DNA of 64,000 nucleotides, taken from JAWKMZ01 sp041391965. GTDB taxonomy: Bacteria > Bacteroidota > Bacteroidia > Flavobacteriales > Flavobacteriaceae. The notes beneath the pieces were generated by a model. The model was not told where the DNA came from. It was given only the letters and a program-made list of their open reading frames with translations, and did not search any database. This document shows, in pieces, positions 15,037-23,982 of the stretch. Numbering within the stretch: position 1 is the first letter of the stretch; each line of letters starts with the position of its first letter. The DNA is taken from positions 124,001 to 188,000 of the forward strand of contig JAWKMZ010000002.1 in the NCBI GenBank assembly GCA_041391965.1. Direction: 5' to 3'. The translations under genes were made by a program, and so were the position numbers.

Positions 15037-18000
15037 ATGAAAACAAAACTACATTATGTTTTTTCATTAGCTATTGTTTTAATTGGATTTTCTGCTTTTG
15101 CTCAAAAAAATGTTTGGCAAAAAAGCACTTCTAATGGAAGCCTAAATGCAATTTCAATAAGTGATTTGAATGAAAAAAACTATGAAATTTTTAAAATGGA
15201 CTTCAATGCGTTTCAACAAGCATTGGCTAATGCACCTTTGAGAGGAGAAAACACTCAAGGCTCGCAAACAATTATCAGTGTACCAAATGCACAAGGACAA
15301 TTAGAGTCTTTTAGAGTGTTTGAGGCACCAGTGTTTGACGAAGAACTTTCAGCAGAATATCCAGAAATTAAATCATACGTTGGTTTTAGCACCTTAAATG
15401 ATGGGACACGACTAAGAATGAGTGTGGCACCAAATAATGTAGAAACCATGATAAGTTATGTCGATAAACCAACCGTTTTTATGCAACCTGTAACAGGTGA
15501 TGCTGACAATTATATTGTTTATAACCGATTGGCAAGAGGTAATTATACGGAGGATTTTAAATGTAATGTGAGAGAAGAGTTTTCTAAAACCACAAAAAAT
15601 TTAGATAACAGTGTTTTAACAGCAAGAGATGCGAATGACCAATTGTTGCGTAAATTTAGATTGGTAGTTTCTGTAACTGGCGAGTACACACAGTATTTTG
15701 GCGGAACAAAACCACAAGCTTTAGCTGCAATTAATGCTTCCATTACAAGAGTGAATGAGGTTTATGAAACCGATATGGCTATAAATTTTATTGTAAGCGC
15801 ACTAAGTAATAATGTTATTTATACAAACCCAAACACAGATCCATATTCTCCTGCTAATGTTGGAGCAAATGGAGCTTGGAATGGAGAATTGCAAAATACT
15901 TTAAATACAAACATAGGTAATGCAAATTACGATATTGGACACCTTTTTGGGCGCAGTGGTGGAGGTGGTAATGCAGGCTGTATAGGCTGTGTTTGTGTTG
16001 CCAATCAAAAAGGTAGCGGTTTTACTTCTCCTGCTGATGGAATTCCACAAGGTGATACCTTTGATATCGACTATGTGGCTCATGAAATAGGACATCAAAT
16101 GGGCGCTACACATACCTTTGCAAACAACCCTGAAGGATCTGGTACAAATTCAGAACCAGGAAGTGGGTCAACCATTATGGGATATGCAGGTATTACAGGG
16201 CCAGATGACGTTCAAGCGCACAGTGATCCTTATTTTCATTACCATAGCATTAAACAAATTACAGATAATTTACTAACCAGAACCTGTTGGCAAAGTAACT
16301 CACCAGTTACCATTACAAACAATCCACCAAACGCAAATGCTGGTGCAGATTATCATATTCCTCCTGGAACAGCATATGTTTTAAAAGGAGCAGCAACAGA
16401 TCCAGACGGAGGTGATACTTTAATGTATTGCTGGGAACAAACTGATTCTGGACCTGTGGTAGATCATAATACCTTTGGACCAAACTTGACAACTGGACCT
16501 ATGAACAGGTCTTTATCACCTACAACATCACCAGATCGTTATATTCCTAAATATAGCAGAGTAGTTGCTGGCCAATTAACACAAACCAATCCAACCATAA
16601 ATTCAGCTTGGGAAACAGTTTCTAATGTGGCAAGAACCATGGATTGGGCTTTAACCGTTAGAGACAGACAACCAACAGCTACTGGTTTAAGTGGACAATC
16701 AAGTTATGATTTAATGCGAATTACTGTTGAAGACGTACCTGCATTTACAATACCTGGACTTCCAAATTGGGCTCCAGGATCATCACAAACTGTGTATTGG
16801 AATGTTGGACAAACAAATAATGCAAGCATTAACTGCCAATTTGTAAATATTAAATTTTCTACAGATGGTGGCGCAACGTTTCCAACAGTATTGGCATCTA
16901 ACACACCAAATGATGGGTCGCAAGTTGTTAATGTGCCAAGTATTGCCAACACTAATAATGCAAGAATTTTAGTAGAAGCGGCTGACAACATATTTTATGC
17001 TCTGTCACCTAAATTTAATATTAATAGTACACAAGACTTTGTGTTGAATAGTGCTAATGCTTCTCAAACAATATGTTCTGAAACTTCTGTTACCTATAAC
17101 ATGAATTTTATTGCAAGTAATGGTTTTTCACAAAACACAACATTTAGTGTTACTGGTAATCCAGCAGGATCAAGTGTTGTAATTACGCCTACTAACTTAA
17201 GTAGTTCAGGGACGTTTACTGTGCAAATAAATAATTTAGGAGCTGTAAGCCCTGGAGATTACAACTTAACAGTTACTGGAACTTCTACCTCGCTTACAAA
17301 AAATACAACTTTGGCATTGGGTGTTTCTGATGGTGCTTGTCCATCTTCAGGAACTACACAATATCAAACTGGTACAACAGGTGTTGTATTTAATACGATA
17401 AGTAATTTAAATAATGGAAAACCGTCTGGTTATAGTGATTATAAATCACTTTCGACAGATGTTAATAAAAACAGCACTTATCCATTAACAGTTTATGTAA
17501 ATACAGATGGTCCTTACCAAACAGGAACAATTGTTTGGATAGATTGGAACCAAAACTGTCAGTTTGAAGATGCAACGGAAGGGTATAGTTTGGGTGTAGG
17601 CAATAGTACTTCTAATGGACAACCAAGCGGCTCTCCTTTAAATATTACAGTACCTTCTGATGCAGTTTTGGGCACAACGGTTATGAGAATCTCTACTGAA
17701 TTTGGAGCGTATCCGACAGCTTGTAATGCAGGTTTTGATGGAGAAGTAGAAGATTATAGTGTTAATGTATTAGCACCATTATCGGTTGGTGATAATGAAT
17801 TTGAAGGCTTTTCTATTTTCCCAAACCCAAATAGTGGAGAATTTACAATCAAATTAAAATCAACTACTGGCAATAACATTAAAGTCAATGTTTATGATGT
17901 GAGAGGTCGTTTGATTTTCAATAATTTATTTGATAATGCGCCTGAGTTTAACCAAACTATTAACTTAAGCAATGTACAATCAGGAATGTACTTGGTGAAT

Positions 18001-18048
18001 GTTAGCGATGGTTTAAGACAGGTTACTAAAAAGATTATTGTAGAATAA
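15037..18048 (+). CDS. secreted zinc metallopeptidase with GEVED and T9SS sorting domains
   Basis: 1003 residues with a signal peptide (MKTKLHYVFSLAIVLIGFSA, cleavage near AFAQ). A propeptide of about 190 residues leads to a reprolysin-like catalytic domain with HEIGHQMGATHTF from residue 349 (two zinc His, Glu base, third His) and a following TIMGYAG Met-turn. Beta-sandwich domains follow. A GEVED domain has IVWIDWNQNCQFEDA and ends at GEVEDYSVNV near residue 902. The C-terminus (IFPNPNSGEFTIKL from about 926, then GMYLVNVSDG and KKIIVE) is a type A sorting signal for the type IX secretion system. It is therefore exported across the outer membrane and probably digests extracellular protein. 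It is a single-gene unit. Confidence 0.93.
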   Translation: MKTKLHYVFSLAIVLIGFSAFAQKNVWQKSTSNGSLNAISISDLNEKNYEIFKMDFNAFQQALANAPLRGENTQGSQTIISVPNAQGQLESFRVFEAPVFDEELSAEYPEIKSYVGFSTLNDGTRLRMSVAPNNVETMISYVDKPTVFMQPVTGDADNYIVYNRLARGNYTEDFKCNVREEFSKTTKNLDNSVLTARDANDQLLRKFRLVVSVTGEYTQYFGGTKPQALAAINASITRVNEVYETDMAINFIVSALSNNVIYTNPNTDPYSPANVGANGAWNGELQNTLNTNIGNANYDIGHLFGRSGGGGNAGCIGCVCVANQKGSGFTSPADGIPQGDTFDIDYVAHEIGHQMGATHTFANNPEGSGTNSEPGSGSTIMGYAGITGPDDVQAHSDPYFHYHSIKQITDNLLTRTCWQSNSPVTITNNPPNANAGADYHIPPGTAYVLKGAATDPDGGDTLMYCWEQTDSGPVVDHNTFGPNLTTGPMNRSLSPTTSPDRYIPKYSRVVAGQLTQTNPTINSAWETVSNVARTMDWALTVRDRQPTATGLSGQSSYDLMRITVEDVPAFTIPGLPNWAPGSSQTVYWNVGQTNNASINCQFVNIKFSTDGGATFPTVLASNTPNDGSQVVNVPSIANTNNARILVEAADNIFYALSPKFNINSTQDFVLNSANASQTICSETSVTYNMNFIASNGFSQNTTFSVTGNPAGSSVVITPTNLSSSGTFTVQINNLGAVSPGDYNLTVTGTSTSLTKNTTLALGVSDGACPSSGTTQYQTGTTGVVFNTISNLNNGKPSGYSDYKSLSTDVNKNSTYPLTVYVNTDGPYQTGTIVWIDWNQNCQFEDATEGYSLGVGNSTSNGQPSGSPLNITVPSDAVLGTTVMRISTEFGAYPTACNAGFDGEVEDYSVNVLAPLSVGDNEFEGFSIFPNPNSGEFTIKLKSTTGNNIKVNVYDVRGRLIFNNLFDNAPEFNQTINLSNVQSGMYLVNVSDGLRQVTKKIIVE

Positions 18049-18067
18049 TAATTTTAAAATCTAAAAT

Positions 18068-18098
18068 AAAAAAGGGAAGCAAACGCTTCCCTTTTTTT
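18068..18098. terminator. bidirectional terminator
   Basis: The stem GGGAAGC-AAAC-GCTTCCC (18074-18091) has an A-run before it and TTTTTTT after it, so it can end both the metallopeptidase transcript (plus) and the pth transcript (minus), which converge here. Confidence 0.9.
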
Positions 18099-18663
18099 AT
18101 TTTCCATTAAAGGTATTCATGGTATTGTTAATGCCTGCTGTCCCAAAAGATTTGATGAGTTCAACAGATTTATCTAAACGCTCAGTAAGTTTTTCGTTTT
18201 CTTCACTAGTCCATTCGCCTAATACATAATCTACTTGACGCCCTTTGCTAAAAGCATCGCTAATACCAAACCGAAAACGATTATAAGTGGTAGTTTGTAA
18301 TTTATCCTGAATATCCTTAAGCCCATTGTGACCACCATCACTTCCTTTGGTTTTGAGCCTAATACTTCCAAAAGGTAAATTTAAATCGTCAGTAATAATT
18401 AGTAAATTTTCAATTGAAATCTTTTCTTTGGTCAACCAATACAAAACAGCTTTTCCGCTTAAATTCATATAAGTACTTGGTTTTAGAAAAATAAATTGAC
18501 GCCCTTTAAATTTGTATAAAGCTACGTCGCCCAATTTTTGAGTTTCAAAAGTAAGTGCTTCTTTTTTTGCAAAGTGGTCTAATATTTTAAAGCCAATATT
18601 GTGTCTGGTGTTTTCATAATCTGTACCAATATTTCCTAAACCAACAATCAAATATTTTTTCAT
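18097..18663 (-). CDS. pth: peptidyl-tRNA hydrolase
   Basis: 188 residues from the ATG at 18661-18663 (MKKYLIVGLGNIGTDYENTR). The frame stays open further upstream, but that part is lysine/glutamine-rich nonsense overlapping rplY, so the internal start is right. Visible family features are VGLGNIG-x-x-Y-x-x-TRHNIGF with the catalytic His, FLKPSTYMNLSGKAV, ITDDLNLPFGSIRLK (catalytic Asp) and GSDGGHNGLKDI. It releases tRNA from prematurely dropped peptidyl-tRNA. It lies downstream of rplY, with a terminator-like stem between them. Confidence 0.96.
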   Translation of the reverse strand: MKKYLIVGLGNIGTDYENTRHNIGFKILDHFAKKEALTFETQKLGDVALYKFKGRQFIFLKPSTYMNLSGKAVLYWLTKEKISIENLLIITDDLNLPFGSIRLKTKGSDGGHNGLKDIQDKLQTTTYNRFRFGISDAFSKGRQVDYVLGEWTSEENEKLTERLDKSVELIKSFGTAGINNTMNTFNGK

Positions 18664-18755
18664 AGGTTGTTTTTCTTCTAATTCTGATAACTGTTTTTGC
18701 TTTTTAAATATGCTAAAAATAAAGTTACACATAAGCTTTTGTTTGTGTAAAAATA

Positions 18756-18787
18756 AAAAAGCATCCTGATTAATCAGAATGCTTTTT
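18756..18787 (-). terminator. terminator between rplY and pth
   Basis: On the minus strand AAAAAGCATTCTGAT-TA-ATCAGGATGCTTTTTT forms a long stem with one T-G mismatch, ending in a T-run 22 bases after the rplY stop. pth may depend on read-through or on a weak promoter of its own. Confidence 0.8.
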
Positions 18788-18808
18788 AATTTATAATGGG
18801 ATGTATTT

Positions 18809-19459
18809 TTATTCTTGAGCTTCAGAAGTTGTTTCTGCTTCTGGAGCATCAGCTGTTGCTTCTGCACCTTCTGCAGTTTCTTCTTCGTTTTCGTCTTCAA
18901 ACTCGGCTACACTTGCTCTTGAACGTCTTACTTGGCATACCACAGTGTTATCTGGGTGTAAAAATTTGTAATCAGGATTTGCCAAGGCAGTAATATATAA
19001 TTTACTTCCAATTTTTAAAGGCGTAATATCTGCTTCTACAAAATCAGGTAAATTTGCAGGCAATGCTTTTACTCTTAATTTGCGTTGATTTCTACGAAGA
19101 ACACCACCATTTAAAACTCCTTTTGAAGTTCCTATAATATGTACAGGAATATCCATAGTGATTTCTTTGTCTTCAAATAACTGATAAAAATCAATGTGTA
19201 AGATTTTGTCAGTTACAGGGTGAAATTGAATGTCCTGCATAATAGCATTATAAGACGTTCCATTATCTAAGGCAATCACAACTGTATGCGCATTAGGCGT
19301 ATAAACCAGTTTAGAGAAAGCCAATTCAGGTGCAGAGAAATGCACTGGGTTGTTTCCTCCGTATAATACGCAAGGAACCTGACCAGCATTACGCAAGGCT
19401 TTTGTTACTTTTTTGCCCACGCTTTCTCTTTGAGATCCGTTGATTGTAATTGATTTCAT
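18809..19459 (-). CDS. rplY: 50S ribosomal protein L25/general stress protein Ctc
   Basis: 216 residues, the long CTC-type L25. The N-terminal L25 domain binds 5S rRNA (SITINGSQRESVGKKVTKAL, RNAGQVPCVLYGG, MQDIQFHPVTDKILHIDFYQ). The C-terminal TL5 domain follows (KLRVKALPANLPDFVEADIT), and the acidic tail is rich in Glu and Ala (DENEEETAEGAEATADAPEA). It starts 24 bases after the prs stop, so prs-rplY is one unit, as is common in bacteria. Confidence 0.95.
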   Translation of the reverse strand: MKSITINGSQRESVGKKVTKALRNAGQVPCVLYGGNNPVHFSAPELAFSKLVYTPNAHTVVIALDNGTSYNAIMQDIQFHPVTDKILHIDFYQLFEDKEITMDIPVHIIGTSKGVLNGGVLRRNQRKLRVKALPANLPDFVEADITPLKIGSKLYITALANPDYKFLHPDNTVVCQVRRSRASVAEFEDENEEETAEGAEATADAPEAETTSEAQE

Positions 19460-19483
19460 TTTCTATTTATATTAATTATTAAT

Positions 19484-20425
19484 TTACATTATAAATTTTG
19501 AACTGATTGATTTGTTGTATTGTACATTGTACATCACATCAGCAAACAGTTCAGCGCAACTTAAAACTCTTATTTTGTTGCTTTTTTGTTTAAGAGGAAT
19601 AGAATCTGTTACGATCAATTCTTCTAATTTAGAGTTTTCAATGCGCTCATAAGCATTACCAGATAAAATAGGATGTGTACAAATAGCTCTTACACTCAAT
19701 GCACCGCGTTCCATCATCAAATCGGCTGCTTTGGTTAATGTTCCAGCAGTATCTACCATATCATCTACCAAAACCACATTTTTACCTGTGACATCTCCAA
19801 TCAATTCCATATGCGAAATGACGTTGGCTTTGGCACGTTGTTTATAGCAAATAACCACATCGCTTTCTAAAGCTTTAGAGTAAGCGTAAGCTCTTTTTGA
19901 GCCTCCCATATCTGGTGATGCAATTGTTAAATTATCAAAATTCATGGTTTTTAAATATGGAAGAAAAATAGTAGATGCAAATAAATGATCTACTGGTTTT
20001 TCAAAAAAACCTTGAATTTGATCTGCATGCAAATCCATGGTGATAATTCGTGTTGCACCAGCGGCTTCTAACATTTTTGCTACTAACTTAGCGGCAATTG
20101 GTACTCTTGGTTTGTCTTTTCTGTCTTGTCTTGCCCAACCAAAATAAGGTAAAACAGCAGTGATGTGTCTTGCTGATGCGCGTTTAGCGGCATCAATCAT
20201 CAACAACATTTCCATTAAATTTTCTGGTCCAGGATGTGTGGAACCTATAATAAAAATCCGTGTACCTCTTATAGATTCTTCATAAGAAGGTTGAAACTCA
20301 CCATCACTATAAGTAGATGTAATCACATTGCCTAAGTGCGTACCATAACTTGCTGCAATTTTTTCGGCGAGTTCTTTACTTTGGTTACAAGCAAAAATTT
20401 TAGCTTCAGTAATTACTTCAGACAT
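19484..20425 (-). CDS. prs: ribose-phosphate pyrophosphokinase
   Basis: 313 residues, class I PRPP synthetase. Visible are the flexible/ATP region (YFGWARQDRKDKPRVPIAAK), the metal-binding site ITMDLHADQIQGFF, and the PRPP loop VVLVDDMVDTAGTLTKAAD. It makes PRPP from ribose-5-phosphate and ATP for nucleotide, His and Trp synthesis. A -7 box lies about 50 bases upstream. It is the first gene of prs-rplY(-pth). Confidence 0.97.
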   Translation of the reverse strand: MSEVITEAKIFACNQSKELAEKIAASYGTHLGNVITSTYSDGEFQPSYEESIRGTRIFIIGSTHPGPENLMEMLLMIDAAKRASARHITAVLPYFGWARQDRKDKPRVPIAAKLVAKMLEAAGATRIITMDLHADQIQGFFEKPVDHLFASTIFLPYLKTMNFDNLTIASPDMGGSKRAYAYSKALESDVVICYKQRAKANVISHMELIGDVTGKNVVLVDDMVDTAGTLTKAADLMMERGALSVRAICTHPILSGNAYERIENSKLEELIVTDSIPLKQKSNKIRVLSCAELFADVMYNVQYNKSISSKFIM

Positions 20426-20477
20426 TAGTAATAGGTTGTTTTATAACGAATTGATTCGCTTTTGGTTTAACGAGGTG

Positions 20478-20485
20478 CAAATTTA
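20478..20485 (-). promoter_or_regulatory. candidate -7 element upstream of prs
   Basis: On the minus strand TAAATTTG is an exact TAnnTTTG match about 53 bases before the prs start. The -33 region is poor (a TTTC 16 bases upstream), so the assignment rests on the -7 box. Confidence 0.5.
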
Positions 20486-20532
20486 TAAATTTATTTGGAC
20501 TGAAATAGTATAAAAGCTACTATTTTTAATGG

Positions 20533-20559
20533 TTTGTAAAAAAATATTTTATAATTTTG
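20533..20559 (+). promoter_or_regulatory. candidate promoter for tRNA-Leu
   Basis: TAATTTTG (20552-20559) matches the -7 consensus and sits 22 bases before the tRNA. TTTG at 20533-20536 is the only -33 candidate, and the 15-base spacer is shorter than usual. Confidence 0.5.
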
Positions 20560-20581
20560 CAGTCCAATACAAAACACTAAT

Positions 20582-20661
20582 GCTCAAGTGGCGGAATTGG
20601 TAGACGCGCTGGATTCAAAATCCAGTTCTTCGGAGTGTGGGTTCGATTCCCACCTTGAGTA
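20582..20661 (+). tRNA. tRNA-Leu (anticodon CAA)
   Basis: The gene folds as a class II tRNA. The acceptor GCTCAAG/CTTGAGT has a G-U closing pair. The D arm is TGGCGGAATTGGTAGACGC-like, the anticodon stem CTGGA/TCCAG has loop TTCAAAA (anticodon CAA, reading UUG), a long variable arm follows, and the T arm contains GGTTCGATTCC. The discriminator is A, and no CCA is encoded. Confidence 0.95.
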
Positions 20662-20662
20662 C

Positions 20663-20690
20663 AAAACCTTACAGAAATGTGAGGTTTTTT
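20663..20690 (+). terminator. tRNA-Leu terminator
   Basis: AAAACCTTACA-GAAA-TGTGAGGTTTT folds into an 11-bp stem with one G-U pair, directly after the tRNA, followed by TTG and more T. Confidence 0.85.
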
Positions 20691-20716
20691 GTTTTTGATG
20701 TAAATTGTGAGTTAAA

Positions 20717-20756
20717 TAAAAACCCATCAAAGTTTTATGACTTTGATGGGTTTTTT
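20717..20756. terminator. terminator of rpsB-tsf (bidirectional structure)
   Basis: AAAACCCATCAAAGT and ACTTTGATGGGTTTT form a 15-bp perfect stem around TTTATG, flanked by A- and T-runs. It lies 40 bases after the tsf stop on the minus strand and also backs up the tRNA terminator on the plus strand. Confidence 0.88.
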
Positions 20757-20795
20757 AGTAGTTTTAGTTTGAGACGTGAAACTCTCAAGCAATTG

Positions 20796-21761
20796 TTATC
20801 CTAAAGACACACGTTTAAAGCCTGTAACAGCAACATCACCATAAGAAGCAACGTATTTTGCAACATTTATTTTTTCATCTTTAATAAACGTTTGGTCTAA
20901 CAAACATTTTTCTTGGTCTAAAGTAGTGTTGTCTGAAATGAAACGTTGCATTTTTCCAGGTAAAATTTTATCCCAAATTTGTTCTGGTTTGCCTTCAGCT
21001 TTAAGTTCTGCTTTTGCATCTGCTTCCGCTTTAGCTAATACTTCTGGAGTTAATTGCGCCATAGAAATATACTGTGGTACATTTTTAAGGGTTTTACCTA
21101 AACGGCTCAATTCTTCATTATCTTTTTCAATCACTGCAATTCTTGCTTCGGTTTCTGATGCAATAAATGCTGGATCAAAATCTTTGTAAGATAAAGTAGT
21201 TGCTCCCATAGATGCAATTTGCATTGCAACATCTTTTGCTAATTCTTCAGCATTGTTAACTTTTGCAGAAAAACCTACAATGGCAGCAATTTTATTAATG
21301 TGTACATAAGAACCAACATAAGGTGCTTCTAATTTTTCAAAAGCATTTAAGTCAATTTTTTCACCAATAACTCCAGTTTGTTCAACTAATTTATCGGCAA
21401 CAGTCATACCACCAAAATCAGCAGCTAATAATTCTTCTTTTGAATTGCAGTTTAATGCTAAATCTGCCAATTCGTTTGCTAATGCAACAAAAGATTCGTT
21501 TTTGCCTACGAAATCTGTTTCACATCCTAAAACGATAGCAATACCAACTGTGTTATCTGCATTTATTTTTGCTACTGCTGCACCTTCAGAAGATTCTCTA
21601 TCAGCTCTTTTTTCTGCAACTTTTTGACCTTTTTTACGTAATATGTCAATTGCTTTATCAAAATCGCCTTCAGCTTCAACCAAAGCTTTTTTACAATCCA
21701 TCATTCCAGCACCTGTAGCTTGTCTTAATTTGTTTACTTCTGCGGCTGTTATTTTTACCAT
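20796..21761 (-). CDS. tsf: translation elongation factor Ts
   Basis: 321 residues from the ATG at 21759-21761, where the family N-terminus (VKITAAEVNKLRQATGAGMM) begins; an ATG three codons earlier adds only MDA. The UBA-like N-domain contains the signature TGAGMMDCKKALVEAEGD. The core domain has VLGCETDFVGKNESF, which contacts EF-Tu (conserved T-D-F-V), and VAMQIASMGA. EF-Ts recycles EF-Tu-GDP. It follows rpsB by 93 bases, in the usual rpsB-tsf order. Confidence 0.96.
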   Translation of the reverse strand: MVKITAAEVNKLRQATGAGMMDCKKALVEAEGDFDKAIDILRKKGQKVAEKRADRESSEGAAVAKINADNTVGIAIVLGCETDFVGKNESFVALANELADLALNCNSKEELLAADFGGMTVADKLVEQTGVIGEKIDLNAFEKLEAPYVGSYVHINKIAAIVGFSAKVNNAEELAKDVAMQIASMGATTLSYKDFDPAFIASETEARIAVIEKDNEELSRLGKTLKNVPQYISMAQLTPEVLAKAEADAKAELKAEGKPEQIWDKILPGKMQRFISDNTTLDQEKCLLDQTFIKDEKINVAKYVASYGDVAVTGFKRVSLG

Positions 21762-21854
21762 AGCGTCCATATATTTTAAAATTTAAAAAAGTCGTTCAAT
21801 TTATTTCTGTGAAAAAAATAACTAAACGACTTGTATGTGTTGTGTAATTGTTAT

Positions 21855-22631
21855 TTATTCTTCTTCTTCAGCAGCTACAACTTTCTTTTTTGTTGCTGAT
21901 TTTTTTTCTGCTTTATCCGCTTTGTCTTCTTTTTCAATTTTATCTGATTTACGCTCAGCTAAACCTTCTGATATTGCTGAAGTTACAATAGATAAAACTT
22001 TATCAATTGATTTAGAAGCATCGTCATTGGCAGGAATTACGTAATCTACTTGACGTGGATCGGAGTTGGTATCAACCATTGCAAAGATTGGAATGTTTAA
22101 TTTTTGTGCTTCTTTGATGGCGATGTGTTCTCGTTTGATGTCCACAACAAATAAAGCGCCTGGTAAACGTGTCATGTCTGAAATTGAACCCAAGTTTTTC
22201 TCTAACTTAGCTCTTAAACGATCAACTTGTAAACGCTCTTTTTTAGATAAGGTTAAGAAAGTACCATCTTTTTTCATTCTATCAATAGCAGCCATTTTTT
22301 TAACAGCTTTTCTAATAGTTACAAAGTTGGTTAACATGCCTCCTGGCCATCTTTCAGTAATGTAAGGCATTGTAACAGCGCCTGCTTTTTCGGCAACAAT
22401 ATCTTTGGCTTGTTTTTTTGTGGCTACGAAAAGAATTTTCTTTCCAGAGGCTGCAATTTTATGAAGGGCTTGAGATGTTTCTTCAATTTTTGCTGCTGTT
22501 TTGTATAGGTTGATAATATGGATCCCGTTACGTTCCATATAAATATAAGGAGCCATGTTTGGATCCCATTTACGTGTCAAGTGGCCAAAGTGCACACCTG
22601 CATCTAATAATTCTTTTACTTCTACTTTCAT
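21855..22631 (-). CDS. rpsB: 30S ribosomal protein S2
   Basis: 258 residues. The family signatures are present: VKELLDAGVHFGHLTRKWDP near the start, RWPGGMLTNFVTIRKAVKK, and PGALFVVDIKREHIAIKEA with IFAMVDTNSDP. The C-terminal 30 residues are a Lys/Glu/Ala-rich tail typical of Bacteroidota. The gene is separated from rpsI by a terminator and preceded by a structured leader, so rpsB-tsf is its own transcription unit and may be autoregulated by S2. Confidence 0.97.
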   Translation of the reverse strand: MKVEVKELLDAGVHFGHLTRKWDPNMAPYIYMERNGIHIINLYKTAAKIEETSQALHKIAASGKKILFVATKKQAKDIVAEKAGAVTMPYITERWPGGMLTNFVTIRKAVKKMAAIDRMKKDGTFLTLSKKERLQVDRLRAKLEKNLGSISDMTRLPGALFVVDIKREHIAIKEAQKLNIPIFAMVDTNSDPRQVDYVIPANDDASKSIDKVLSIVTSAISEGLAERKSDKIEKEDKADKAEKKSATKKKVVAAEEEE

Positions 22632-22655
22632 TTTTAATAGTTTACGTTCTGTTAA

Positions 22656-22707
22656 TTAGCAATGATGGAGTGGTCACTTTCGTTTGCCTTCATCATTTAG
22701 ATGCTAA
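22656..22707 (-). promoter_or_regulatory. candidate structured leader of rpsB
   Basis: In the rpsB 5' region TTAGC-AATGATG (22656-22667) pairs with CATCATT (22691-22697) and, across a 5-base bulge, GCTAA (22703-22707). The enclosed part contains AGTG-GT-CACT (22669-22678). The 12-bp interrupted helix lies 25 bases upstream of the start codon. S2 is known to repress rpsB-tsf in E. coli by binding a leader; whether this is the equivalent element is inference. Confidence 0.45.
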
Positions 22708-22770
22708 ACTAAATCCAGATTTATTTTTTAAATCGTGGATAACAATAACTGGGTTAAATTTTGTTTTTTT

Positions 22771-22813
22771 TAAAAAAACTTGATTGGAAATATGTTTAAA
22801 GATATTTCCAATC
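22771..22813 (-). terminator. terminator of rplM-rpsI
   Basis: GATTGGAAATAT (22782-22793) and ATATTTCCAATC (22802-22813) form a perfect 12-bp stem with an 8-base loop. On the minus strand it is followed by AAGTTTTTTT, 16 bases after the rpsI stop. Confidence 0.85.
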
Positions 22814-22828
22814 GAGTTGGTAATGCCA

Positions 22829-23215
22829 TTAACGTTTAGAGAACTGGAATTTCTTACGAGCTTTCTTCTGACCGAATTTCTTACGTTCTACCATTCTTGG
22901 GTCTCTTGTTAACAATCCTTCTGGTTTCAAAATGCTTCTGTTTTCTGCATCAACTTCGCACATTGCACGAGATAATGCTAAACGGATTGCTTCTGCTTGA
23001 CCAGTAATACCACCTCCATATACATTAACTGTAATATCAAAGTTGCCTTCATTGTTAGTCATGACCAAAGGTTGATTTATTTTATACTGCAACGTTGCAG
23101 TAGGAAAATAAGTCGCCATGTCTTTTTTATTAATTGTGATGTTCCCTTTACCTTTGGCAACATACGCGCGAGCAACAGCCGTTTTTCTACGGCCAATTTT
23201 GTGAATTACTTCCAT
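22829..23215 (-). CDS. rpsI: 30S ribosomal protein S9
   Basis: 128 residues. The N-terminus IHKIGRRKTAVARAYVAKGK, the middle GGGITGQAEAIRLALSRAM and the C-terminal RDPRMVERKKFGQKKARKKF are S9 signatures. The extreme C-terminal SKR tail reaches the P-site tRNA. It starts one base after the rplM stop, so the pair is translationally coupled. Confidence 0.97.
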   Translation of the reverse strand: MEVIHKIGRRKTAVARAYVAKGKGNITINKKDMATYFPTATLQYKINQPLVMTNNEGNFDITVNVYGGGITGQAEAIRLALSRAMCEVDAENRSILKPEGLLTRDPRMVERKKFGQKKARKKFQFSKR

Positions 23216-23671
23216 TTAGTTGAATTCGTTTAAGTTAATTGCTTTAGGTTTTTGAGCAGCATGTGCATGCTCTGTTCCAACCACAGCAGTTAGGTTACGG
23301 AATAAATCTGCACCTAATTTGTTTTTAGGGAGCATTCCTTTTACTGATTTTTCTACTAATCGTGCTGGATCTTTTCCAAACATTTCTGTAGCAGATAAAC
23401 TTCTTTGACCACCTGGATACCCTGTGTGACGAATGTACGTTTTGTCATTCCACTTGTTTCCTGTTAAGTTGATTTTTTCAGAGTTGATAACAATGACGTT
23501 ATCTCCGCAATCAACGTGTGGTGTGAAGTTAGGCTTGTGCTTACCTCTTAAAAGTTTTGCAACTTTAGAAGCAAGACGCCCTAGACTTTGACCTTCAGCA
23601 TCTACCAAAACCCACTCTTTATTAGCAGTAGCTTTGTTAGCTGAAATCGTTTTGTAGCTTAATGTATCCAC
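23216..23671 (-). CDS. rplM: 50S ribosomal protein L13
   Basis: 151 residues with WVLVDAEGQSLGRLASKVAK, HKPNFTPHVDCGDNVIVINS, KTYIRHTGYPGGQRSLSATE and the VKGMLPKN signature. The start codon is GTG at 23669-23671 (MDTLSYKTIS), which is where Bacteroidota L13 begins; no ATG is available nearby. A very good promoter lies 48 bases upstream, making rplM-rpsI a compact two-gene operon. Confidence 0.97.
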   Translation of the reverse strand: MDTLSYKTISANKATANKEWVLVDAEGQSLGRLASKVAKLLRGKHKPNFTPHVDCGDNVIVINSEKINLTGNKWNDKTYIRHTGYPGGQRSLSATEMFGKDPARLVEKSVKGMLPKNKLGADLFRNLTAVVGTEHAHAAQKPKAINLNEFN

Positions 23672-23718
23672 ACTTATTAATTTTACTTATTAAACATTCC
23701 TCTCTCAAAAAGAGTTTG

Positions 23719-23749
23719 CAAATTTACGATAATCTACGTGATTACCAAA
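23719..23749 (-). promoter_or_regulatory. promoter of rplM-rpsI
   Basis: On the minus strand TTTG (23749-23746), a 19-base spacer and TAAATTTG (23726-23719) match the Bacteroidota consensus exactly. Transcription should begin near 23711, giving a leader of about 40 bases containing a small CTCT/AGAG hairpin. Confidence 0.8.
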
Positions 23750-23982
23750 TAGTATGGTGTAAATTTTATGCACTAATTAGTGTCTTATAATTGAAGTGGT
23801 TAAATAGTGTTTGAGAGTTGTTCTTTTATATTGCAAAAAAACGAATAAATCTGTTTAAAAATTATTTTCAAACAAGACTTTATCGCTGTATAAAAAAATG
23901 TTGATTTCTTTTTAACGAAATTAAGAGGGTAACACTATAATTAAAAAACGATTCTAAAATTAAAAATTTGTGAGATCTGTTT
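23750..23982. other. intergenic stretch without visible gene
   Basis: Together with the rplM promoter region this makes a 311-base gap downstream of the ATP-grasp gene. It is AT-rich, and I see no ORF, RNA or clear terminator in it. Confidence 0.5.

Noticed and set aside
18664..18900. 79-residue N-terminal extension of pth
   Set aside because: The extension is Lys/Gln-rich, overlaps the rplY coding end and crosses a terminator. The family N-terminus starts at the internal ATG at 18663.
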